29,313 bases of DNA, taken from IMG/VR virus record IMGVR_UViG_3300025759_006851, positions 1 to 29,313 of that record. One strand, 5' to 3'. Below, in pieces: positions 6,791 to 12,929 of the stretch (positions are counted from its first letter, which is position 1; the number at the start of each line of letters is the position of its first letter). Made by a program: the position numbers and the translations under genes. This DNA is from a virus. Below the pieces are notes generated by a model. That model was given only the letters and a program-made list of their open reading frames with translations, made no database searches and was not told where the DNA came from.

Positions 6791-7168
6791 ATGTCAGCTT
6801 GGTATGAAGTAACAAAAGAAATAGAGATGATGGAGGAAGGAGAGGAGAAACGAAGGTTGGCTAAGGAGTTCGGCGTCAACCTGACACTGCCAGCGCAAGC
6901 GCAGGACGCGCCCGGTCTCGCTCCTAAAGACAGAATTAAAACCCGTAGTGATGGAGGTAGTACCGCTTATTATACAATCCCAGAACACGCAAGAGAACTG
7001 CGTCACCTGATCTCACACAAGAATATGTCTAAGTCTAGAGGAGATGTGTTCAAAGCTTGTTATAGATTGGGAGAAAAGGAAGGGGTCGATCTTATGTATG
7101 AGCTAAATAAGATGGAGTTCTTTGTACAAGACTTAAAAGATATGTATGAACGTGGCGAACATATATGA
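6791..7168 (+). CDS. hypothetical protein (125 aa)
   Basis: A 125-residue, mostly helical and charged protein. The N-terminal part is acidic (EIEMMEEGEEKRR), a linker follows, and the C-terminal part contains a STAYYTIPEHARELRHLISH segment and a KSRGDVFKACYRLGEKEG stretch. Similar small proteins occur beside nucleotide and replication genes in marine T7-like phages, but I know no function. The start at 6791 is chosen over an upstream in-frame ATG (6758) because AAAGGAG lies about 9 bases before it and the upstream codons overlap the previous gene. Confidence 0.65.
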   Translation: MSAWYEVTKEIEMMEEGEEKRRLAKEFGVNLTLPAQAQDAPGLAPKDRIKTRSDGGSTAYYTIPEHARELRHLISHKNMSKSRGDVFKACYRLGEKEGVDLMYELNKMEFFVQDLKDMYERGEHI

Positions 7169-7272
7169 TTACATTTTTGCAAGCTGTACTAGCAACAATA
7201 GGGTTGTTCTGTTTTATTGTTTTTATATTATACCTATTGTACGCTGTATCTATAGATGATAGAAAGAATTAA
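7165..7272 (+). CDS. small single-pass membrane protein (35 aa)
   Basis: A 35-codon frame runs from ATG 7165 (overlapping the previous stop as ATGA) to TAA 7270-7272. The peptide begins MITFLQAVLATIG, continues with an almost unbroken hydrophobic stretch of about 24 residues (positions 4-28) and ends with the charged tail DDRKN. This is the shape of a one-pass membrane peptide with its C-terminus in the cytoplasm. It fills the gap between the 125-residue protein and thyX exactly, supporting a real gene. It could be a lysis accessory or spanin-like factor, or an unrelated membrane peptide. Confidence 0.55.
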   Translation: MITFLQAVLATIGLFCFIVFILYLLYAVSIDDRKN

Positions 7273-7273
7273 T

Positions 7274-7951
7274 ATGAATCAAGTTACGTTAGTCGGCTCA
7301 AGTAAAAGCATGAACGAGACGAAGACAGGCTCTAGTTTGCTAGATCAAATAGCATACTACGCTCGTGTGTCTAATCCTACATCTTCTTCTAACCATCTTA
7401 AAAATGATAAGTTAATCCAGTACCTGATCAACCACCGTCATTGGTCGCCCTTCGAGATGGTGGATTGTTGCCTAGACATTACTACTACCCGTGCAATCTC
7501 ACGACAGTTGATTCGACATCGGTCGTTTTCGTTTCAGGAATTTTCTCAGCGGTACGCGGCTACAGAAACAGGGAGTACCGATTGGGTTGACACAAGACTG
7601 CAAGACACAACCAACAGACAGAGTAGCATACCTACTACCGATGCAGCGCTAAGGGCTTGGTGGTTGAACTCCCAAAAACAAGTTAATGATTTAGTATTTG
7701 AAATTTATGATTTGGGTCTTAAGAAAGGTATAGCTAAAGAGCTTATGCGCTCAGTTCTTCCTGAAGGCCTGACTCGTACCCGACTTTATATGAAGGGTAG
7801 TATCCGTAGTTGGATACACTATATTGATTTGCGTACCGATCCATCAACGCAGGCCGAGCATAGAGAGTTGGCACGTATGTGTGCAACGGAAATTGCGAAA
7901 GTCATGCCTTACATTACTGAGTTTGTTCAGCCGGAAAAGACTAACCAATAA
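7274..7951 (+). CDS. thyX: flavin-dependent thymidylate synthase
   Basis: The 225-residue protein is ThyX, which makes dTMP from dUMP using FAD, NADPH and methylenetetrahydrofolate. The family signature RHRxxSxxxxSxR is present as RHRSFSFQEFSQR at residues 81-93. HWSPFE (56-61) and a C-terminal SVLPEGLTRTRLY...SWIHYIDLR region with dUMP-binding arginines are also there. The length is normal. The start at 7274 is preferred over an upstream in-frame ATG at 7256 because the protein family begins near here and 7256 lies inside the small membrane ORF. It acts with the phage ribonucleotide reductase and MazG to supply DNA precursors. Confidence 0.95.
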   Translation: MNQVTLVGSSKSMNETKTGSSLLDQIAYYARVSNPTSSSNHLKNDKLIQYLINHRHWSPFEMVDCCLDITTTRAISRQLIRHRSFSFQEFSQRYAATETGSTDWVDTRLQDTTNRQSSIPTTDAALRAWWLNSQKQVNDLVFEIYDLGLKKGIAKELMRSVLPEGLTRTRLYMKGSIRSWIHYIDLRTDPSTQAEHRELARMCATEIAKVMPYITEFVQPEKTNQ

Positions 7952-7974
7952 CCCTAAAGTAGGATACCCAACTA

Positions 7975-10011
7975 ATGCAGGTAGTTCTTGACGTAGAGAA
8001 TACCGTAACTGAACGAGACGGCAAGAAACACTTTGACCCTTTTGAACCCACCAACACACTCGTTATGGTGGGTGTTCTTTTAGGGGACAATGATTCTAAA
8101 GTCTTTACTATTAACCACACAGAGAAAGGACCAGATGATGTTTCTGAACTACAATCTATTTTGGGAAATTGTACGTGTCTTGTTGGACATAATCTAGTCC
8201 ATGATCTTGTGTGGTTGTGGGAGTGCGGGTTCGAGTACGACGGTCCTATCTACGATACAATGGTGGCTGAGTATGTAATGCTACAGGGTGTCAAAGATGC
8301 AGTGTCTCTAGACGCTTGTTCTGAACGCCATAATCTTACAGTCAAGAAGCAAGACACACTGAAGAAGTATCTAGCTGACGGAGTTTCTGTTGACGAAGTA
8401 CCTCATGCTGAGTTGTCTGACTACCTGATCGACGATCTACGTGCTACGTATCATCTTAAAAAGGTTCAGACCGCCGCTCTTGATAGTGCAGAGTACTCCG
8501 CTCTGCAACCTACCATTGACCTGAGCAACAAGGTTACTGCATGTCTTGCCCGTATGAATCAACGGGGCTTTGCTGTTGATCGTGAGGCTCTTGCAGCAGT
8601 TCGTCTAGAGTACGAGACAGAGCAGGCTACCCTACGACAAGAGCTACAAGAGCAGGCTCAAGAGCTTATGGGTGACTATCCCATCAACCTCAACAGCCCT
8701 GCCCAACTGTCAAGCCTAGTCTACTCACGTGTCCCAAAAGATAAAAAACTTTGGGCGGACGAGTATGGTGAACGTATGTCTGCACAAGACTATCGCCGTA
8801 CTGTGTCGCGTTTATCCGATGTTGTATACAAAAAGAAGGCTATTCAGTGCAGTACATGTAGAGGCTCTGGGAAAATATACAAGACTAAAAAGAACGGAGA
8901 GAGGTGGGCCAAGCCTACAAAGTGTCCTGCTTGTGTGGGTGAAGGTTATCTTTATGAGAACAGGGGTGAGATTGCAGGGCTTAAGTTCATGCCACCTCGC
9001 TCCTCTTGGGTTACAGCAGACGGGTTCAGTACTGGAAAGGATGAGCTTACAGTCCTGTCAGCTACCGCTGCCTCTCTTAACGATAGCAAAGCTAAATCAT
9101 TCTTAGATAAAATGATGCGCTTGAATGCTATCAGCAGCTACCTATCTGCCTTTGTCAATGGTATCGACACATTCACTAAGCCGGATGGTAAGCTACACGT
9201 ACAGCTTACTCAAATCATTACTGCTACTGGACGCTTCTCTGGTCGTAACCCGAACATGCAGAACATGCCACGAGGCAACACCTTCCCCATCAAGAAAAGC
9301 TTTGTATCACGATGGGGCAATGGCCTTGTACTTGAGGCTGACTTTGCCCAATTAGAGTTTCGTGTTGCTGCATTTTTGTCCCAAGACAAGACAGCCATGA
9401 AAGAAATCCTTGAGGGTACTGACGTACATGCTTACACCGCTAAGGTTATTACAGAGGCTGGGCAACCTACCTCTCGACAGGAAGCTAAGGCTCACACCTT
9501 TGCCCCGTTGTTTGGTGCTACAGGCTATGGGCGTACACAGGCAGAGGCAGCTTACTACCATCACTTTATTACTAAATATGCTGGTATTGCTGCGTGGCAC
9601 CAGAGCCTCGCTAAGTCTGCACTCAACAAGGGCTTCATCAGTACGCCATCTGGTAGGCAGTTTGCTTTCCCCAACATCACAAGGAGACGTAACGGAAACC
9701 CCACTGAGTTTACCCGTATCAAAAACTATCCTGTCCAGTCGTTTGCTACGGCTGACATCGTACCCTTCACGTTACTGTACATCGAACACCTACTGAAAGG
9801 AAAGCAGTCATGTATTGTTAACAGTGTTCACGACTCTCTTGTTATTGACGTACACCCTGACGAGCTAGAGCAGGTTAAGTACGTTATCAAACGGGCTAAC
9901 AACAGTTTAGTCACACTTATCAATAAGCAATGGGACATTGACTTCAACGTACCGTTGCTACTCGAATGTAAAATCGGACCTAATTGGCTGGAAGTTAAAG
10001 ATGTCGCTTGA
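7975..10011 (+). CDS. DNA polymerase A with embedded DnaJ-like zinc motif
   Basis: The 678-residue family-A polymerase has an N-terminal 3'-5' exonuclease with Exo I Asp6/Glu8 (VLDVENT), Exo II Asn73/Asp77 (GHNLVHDL) and Exo III Tyr150/Asp154. Between exonuclease and polymerase lies a four-cysteine motif, Cys292-x2-Cys295-RGSG and Cys317-x2-Cys320-VGEG, like half of the DnaJ central domain; this insert is the hallmark of HMO-2011-type phages. Polymerase motifs are ATGRFSGRNPNMQNMP, motif A Asp456 (DFAQLEFR), motif B Arg501-x3-Lys505-x3-Phe509-x3-Phe513 and motif C His619-Asp620-Ser621. Phe509 matches E. coli Phe762; Phe513 stands where Tyr766 usually is, and Ser621 replaces the usual Glu. It is the replicative polymerase. 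AGGA precedes the start. Confidence 0.95.
   Translation: MQVVLDVENTVTERDGKKHFDPFEPTNTLVMVGVLLGDNDSKVFTINHTEKGPDDVSELQSILGNCTCLVGHNLVHDLVWLWECGFEYDGPIYDTMVAEYVMLQGVKDAVSLDACSERHNLTVKKQDTLKKYLADGVSVDEVPHAELSDYLIDDLRATYHLKKVQTAALDSAEYSALQPTIDLSNKVTACLARMNQRGFAVDREALAAVRLEYETEQATLRQELQEQAQELMGDYPINLNSPAQLSSLVYSRVPKDKKLWADEYGERMSAQDYRRTVSRLSDVVYKKKAIQCSTCRGSGKIYKTKKNGERWAKPTKCPACVGEGYLYENRGEIAGLKFMPPRSSWVTADGFSTGKDELTVLSATAASLNDSKAKSFLDKMMRLNAISSYLSAFVNGIDTFTKPDGKLHVQLTQIITATGRFSGRNPNMQNMPRGNTFPIKKSFVSRWGNGLVLEADFAQLEFRVAAFLSQDKTAMKEILEGTDVHAYTAKVITEAGQPTSRQEAKAHTFAPLFGATGYGRTQAEAAYYHHFITKYAGIAAWHQSLAKSALNKGFISTPSGRQFAFPNITRRRNGNPTEFTRIKNYPVQSFATADIVPFTLLYIEHLLKGKQSCIVNSVHDSLVIDVHPDELEQVKYVIKRANNSLVTLINKQWDIDFNVPLLLECKIGPNWLEVKDVA
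8046..8081 (+). terminator. terminator-like hairpin inside the polymerase gene
   Basis: ACCCACCA (8046-8053) pairs perfectly with TGGTGGGT (8066-8073) across a 12-base loop, and the stem is followed by GTTCTTTT. This resembles an intrinsic terminator or attenuator about 70 bases into the polymerase reading frame. It may instead be a coding coincidence around Pro-Thr-Asn and Val-Gly-Val codons. Ribosomes translating the region would normally melt it. Confidence 0.3.
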
Positions 10012-10036
10012 CATTCACTCTTACTTCGAGTATATA
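10008..10036 (+). promoter_or_regulatory. sigma70-type promoter for the SSB/nuclease/RNR block
   Basis: TTGACA at 10008-10013 and TATATA at 10031-10036 are separated by exactly 17 bases, a consensus sigma70 arrangement. The -35 box overlaps the polymerase stop codon, and transcription would start near 10043, leaving a leader of about 25 bases before the ATG at 10070. It lies in the only gap of comparable length on this arm. It fits use of host RNA polymerase and would give separate high expression of the SSB-like protein and genes behind it. Confidence 0.7.
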
Positions 10037-10069
10037 TATATCCTCAAAACCTACAAAGGAACAGATAGA

Positions 10070-10978
10070 ATGAACGCACTAGCAGAACTCGATCCAACAA
10101 ACTTCGCTGAAATGGCAGCACTTGCTGGGATGTCTCAGCCAACCCCGACTACGGGTGGCTACTCTACCCTCAAACGTCTCGGCCTTCAGCACAAGGCTCT
10201 CACAGCCAAGCAAGAAATCAAAGGTAAGCAGGTTAATGTGGAGGTAGTGGAAGCTGGCTGCTACCGACTTGAAGGCCCAACACGTGACGATCCTAAAGTA
10301 TACTCTACGGAAGTAACCGTCCGGCCTTTCATGCAGCGCTTTCTTTACAAGCGTTTTGTCAAAGGTGTGGGTGGTATGCCAAATGAGTATATCAAAACGG
10401 TCATGGGTACAGACATTAAAGCGGACCTAAAAGATAGCGCTGGTAGCTTTAACTGCGGTAAGCCTAGCGGTTACATTGAAGACTGGAATAGTGTGCCTGA
10501 ACCCACACAAAAGATTATCAAAGCTACTAAGCGTACCCGTGTTATCTTTGGCTTGGCTACGTTTAAAAACGCTATCGACGACAAGGGTGACGCTGTAGAA
10601 ATTACTGATGAAGTACCTGTCGTCTGGGAGGTAGACAACCGTGATGCCTTTAAGACTATGGGTGTACCTTTTAATCAGATGATGAAGCGTAGTGTGTTAC
10701 CTATGCAGTACACTATGGCTCTTACGTCTGAGGCTGTTGATCTTCCTAATGGCGATCAGTTCTACCTACCAGTTCAATCTACTGATTTGACAACAGCAAA
10801 AGACCTTGACGCAGGAGACCAAGAGACTTTCCAAAACTTCCTTGATTGGATCAAGCAACGTAACAAATGGGTATCCGAAGATTGGGAGGCTAAGAATGTT
10901 GCTACCCTAGACGATGATCAGAAAGCTCTCGTTAACGAGTTCGTTGACGTAACCTTAGATGACGAAATTCCTTTTTAA
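10070..10978 (+). CDS. single-stranded DNA-binding protein candidate with DDEIPF tail
   Basis: The 302-residue protein has no obvious OB-fold signature I can name, but it ends in DVTLDDEIPF. This is nearly identical to the acidic tip of bacterial SSB (DDDIPF), which recruits replication partners. The N-terminus (MNALAELDPTNFAEMAALAG) is probably helical, the middle is beta-rich and basic, and the last 70 residues are strongly acidic. Position immediately after the polymerase, and its own strong promoter, fit an abundant SSB. The start at 10070 is set by AAAGGAA and by the upstream promoter; the frame extends further back only into the polymerase gene. Role is inferred from the tail and context. 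Confidence 0.62.
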   Translation: MNALAELDPTNFAEMAALAGMSQPTPTTGGYSTLKRLGLQHKALTAKQEIKGKQVNVEVVEAGCYRLEGPTRDDPKVYSTEVTVRPFMQRFLYKRFVKGVGGMPNEYIKTVMGTDIKADLKDSAGSFNCGKPSGYIEDWNSVPEPTQKIIKATKRTRVIFGLATFKNAIDDKGDAVEITDEVPVVWEVDNRDAFKTMGVPFNQMMKRSVLPMQYTMALTSEAVDLPNGDQFYLPVQSTDLTTAKDLDAGDQETFQNFLDWIKQRNKWVSEDWEAKNVATLDDDQKALVNEFVDVTLDDEIPF

Positions 10979-10990
10979 GGAGACTTAAGT

Positions 10991-11854
10991 ATGAACAACT
11001 CCGCTGAACTCGCAGTACATATGCTACTCTCTAACTTGCGCGACGGTAAAACTTCTATGTCTGAAACTACCGTTGATCAGATTACACGTGATGTAAGAGA
11101 GTCCTTGCTCCGCCAGTTCAGCGGAGAAGGCCAGCAAAAGTTTCGTCTTAGGGCGTCCAATGTTGGACAGGATTATTGTCAGCTATGGTTTAAAAAGAAC
11201 CACCCTGAAAAAGCTACACCTTTACCTGATACCTTTCTATTCAATATGGTGCTAGGTGATTTTGTAGAGGCCGTGTTTAAAGGTCTGCTTACAGAGGCTA
11301 AGGTAGACTACGAAGATGCTGAGGAGCTATCACTGAAGCTTACAGACACTGTAACTATCAAGGGTACAACAGACTTATCCATTGATGGTGCGGTTGATGA
11401 TGTCAAGTCGGCTTCGCCGTGGTCTTACACCAATAAGTTTGCCAGCTTTGATAAGCTACAAGCAAGTGATCCTTTTGGTTATGTGGGTCAGCTTGCTGTT
11501 TATTCTAAGGGGCTAAGCAAAAAAGTAGGAGGTTGGTGGGTAGTCAATAAAGCTAACGGCCAGTTTAAATACGTACCTGCCGACTCTATGGACCTAGATA
11601 AAGAAGTATCTAAGCTAGAAGATACGGCTACAGAATTAGAAGCTAATGAGTTTCGTCGGTGCTACGAGCCGGAAGAAGAAAAATTTCGCGGTAAGCCTAC
11701 AGGTAACATTGTTCTGAACTCCACCTGTAAGTTCTGTGACTTTAAGCACTCGTGTTGGGAGGGTCTAGATACACGACCTTCTATCCCTTCGCAGGCTAAG
11801 TTTCCGGCAGACGTAGATTATATTTACATTAAAGAGGAAGACACAGATGCCTGA
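10991..11854 (+). CDS. Cas4/RecB-like PD-(D/E)XK nuclease with Fe-S cysteines
   Basis: The 287-residue protein carries the RecB-family nuclease pattern: Glu93 in LGDFVEAVF, Asp128 in GTTDLSIDG, Asp137-x-Lys139 (DDVKS) and a Gln167...Tyr171 motif (GQLAVYSK). Four cysteines sit where Cas4 and AddB hold a 4Fe-4S cluster: Cys63 and the C-terminal trio Cys246-x2-Cys249-x5-Cys255. It is therefore probably a Fe-S single-strand exonuclease used in recombination or replication, in the place of the T7 gp6 exonuclease. It follows the SSB-like gene by 12 bases with AAGGAGA as ribosome site. There is no CRISPR array, so a CRISPR role is unlikely. The third palindrome copy lies in codons 55-59. Confidence 0.8.
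   Translation: MNNSAELAVHMLLSNLRDGKTSMSETTVDQITRDVRESLLRQFSGEGQQKFRLRASNVGQDYCQLWFKKNHPEKATPLPDTFLFNMVLGDFVEAVFKGLLTEAKVDYEDAEELSLKLTDTVTIKGTTDLSIDGAVDDVKSASPWSYTNKFASFDKLQASDPFGYVGQLAVYSKGLSKKVGGWWVVNKANGQFKYVPADSMDLDKEVSKLEDTATELEANEFRRCYEPEEEKFRGKPTGNIVLNSTCKFCDFKHSCWEGLDTRPSIPSQAKFPADVDYIYIKEEDTDA
11155..11168. repeat. 14-bp perfect palindrome, copy 3
   Basis: GTCCAATGTTGGAC lies inside the Cas4-like gene, 164 bases after its start, encoding Ser-Asn-Val-Gly in the same frame as copy 2. Flanking bases C and A match copy 1, giving a 16-base element CGTCCAA(nn)TTGGACA. Confidence 0.65.
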
Positions 11855-12116
11855 AGAAAATTCTACTACAAAAGATCAACCCCTAGAATATGCTAAAGAA
11901 TACGTAGAAAAAGTTAACAAGGAGCTAGAAGACCTATCAAAATTTTATAACAACCTTAAAGATAAGCAGGTTTCTTACCAGAAAATACTCAACAAATCTT
12001 TACAAGATCAGTTGCGAAGCCTATTGATGGCTAGCGAGGACATCGAAAAAAAGTTAGATGATATTCATGAGGATATTCATTCTATGAAGCCTTCTATTCC
12101 TGCTTGGCGCTGGTAA
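11847..12116 (+). CDS. coiled-coil hypothetical protein (89 aa)
   Basis: An 89-residue, almost wholly helical and charged protein. From about residue 13 to 78 leucines, isoleucines and valines recur at heptad-like spacing, suggesting a coiled coil. The C-terminus is short, proline-containing and aromatic (PSIPAWRW). No family is known to me. It overlaps the nuclease gene by 8 bases and ends one base before the endonuclease I start, so it may be a partner or chaperone for one of these enzymes. Confidence 0.6.
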   Translation: MPEENSTTKDQPLEYAKEYVEKVNKELEDLSKFYNNLKDKQVSYQKILNKSLQDQLRSLLMASEDIEKKLDDIHEDIHSMKPSIPAWRW

Positions 12117-12117
12117 C

Positions 12118-12561
12118 ATGGCAGTCTCCCGTAAGCTAGAAGCTCGTCGTAAAGGATTCAGGTCAGTAATTGAACTTGAGTTATCGGAAGACTTACTAGC
12201 TTACGGGAAACCTTTTTCTTATGAGAAAAATAAAATAGAGTGGGAGGACTTAGCTTACAGATCATACACACCAGACTTCATTACACATAACAACATTGTT
12301 ATAGAAGCTAAGGGTAGGTTTATGCCAGCCGATAGGCGTAAGCATTTGGCTATTAGAAAACAATACCCTCACCTTGATGTAAGATTTATTTTTGAGAACA
12401 GCAACAAAAAACTTTACAAAGGTGCCAAGAGTACGTATGCTCAATGGTGTTATAAATATGACTTCCGGTTTTACGATAAGAAGATACCTAAAGACTGGCT
12501 ACAGGAAAAACCTAACCCTAAAATCCCAACACGTATCCCTTTTATAGGAAAGAAAAAATGA
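12118..12561 (+). CDS. endonuclease I, Holliday junction resolvase (T7 gp3-like)
   Basis: The 147-residue protein matches phage T7 endonuclease I. The four catalytic residues align with T7 Glu20, Asp55, Glu65 and Lys67 as Glu19, Asp53 (YTPDF), Glu63 and Lys65 (VIEAKGRF), with the same Asp-Glu spacing of ten. The C-terminal half ends in a basic tail. The enzyme cuts four-way and branched DNA, resolving junctions before packaging and, in T7, helping degrade host DNA. Start and stop are tightly packed against the neighbours (4-base overlap downstream). Confidence 0.92.
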   Translation: MAVSRKLEARRKGFRSVIELELSEDLLAYGKPFSYEKNKIEWEDLAYRSYTPDFITHNNIVIEAKGRFMPADRRKHLAIRKQYPHLDVRFIFENSNKKLYKGAKSTYAQWCYKYDFRFYDKKIPKDWLQEKPNPKIPTRIPFIGKKK

Positions 12562-12929
12562 AGACACTACAGGACGCACTAGACGATGAACATTTTTATA
12601 TCTGCCTTAAGCCAGAAAAGGAAAACGGTAAGTGGTTGGGCGGAGTAGAAATTACAGCGCTTGTTTCTGACAATCATGGGCTAGAGCCGTCAGAGCTAGA
12701 AGAAGTTCTTCACATTCTTCATATGATTTGTGCGTCTGTACCTCTGTACGAATCAGATAAAGACGTTCGAGACAAAGCCTATAAGCTAGTAGAACAGGCC
12801 TTTGAAGAAACGGGGCAGGACGCAGAGTATTTGTTTGGGGATGATTACGACGAAGAGGAAACAGATACCTCTCCTCAACTAATACACAAAGGTAATATAA
12901 TTAAGGTAGACTTTGGAGTTAAGAACTGA
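12558..12929 (+). CDS. acidic hypothetical protein (123 aa)
   Basis: A 123-residue strongly acidic protein, especially residues 88-106 (FGDDYDEEETD). The N-terminal half contains a mixed alpha/beta stretch (WLGGVEITALVSDNHG) and an amphipathic helix (ELEEVLHILHMIC). No family is recognised. Its ATGA overlap with endonuclease I and 1-base overlap with the ribonucleotide reductase gene show that it is part of the operon. Confidence 0.6.
   Translation: MKTLQDALDDEHFYICLKPEKENGKWLGGVEITALVSDNHGLEPSELEEVLHILHMICASVPLYESDKDVRDKAYKLVEQAFEETGQDAEYLFGDDYDEEETDTSPQLIHKGNIIKVDFGVKN

Noticed and set aside
9125-9796. Alternative-frame open frames within the polymerase gene
   Set aside because: They lie wholly inside a polymerase frame with all conserved motifs and have no ribosome site or recognisable domains.
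10991-11854. Cas4-like gene as part of a CRISPR system
   Set aside because: No repeat array or other cas gene is present; the context is phage replication and recombination.
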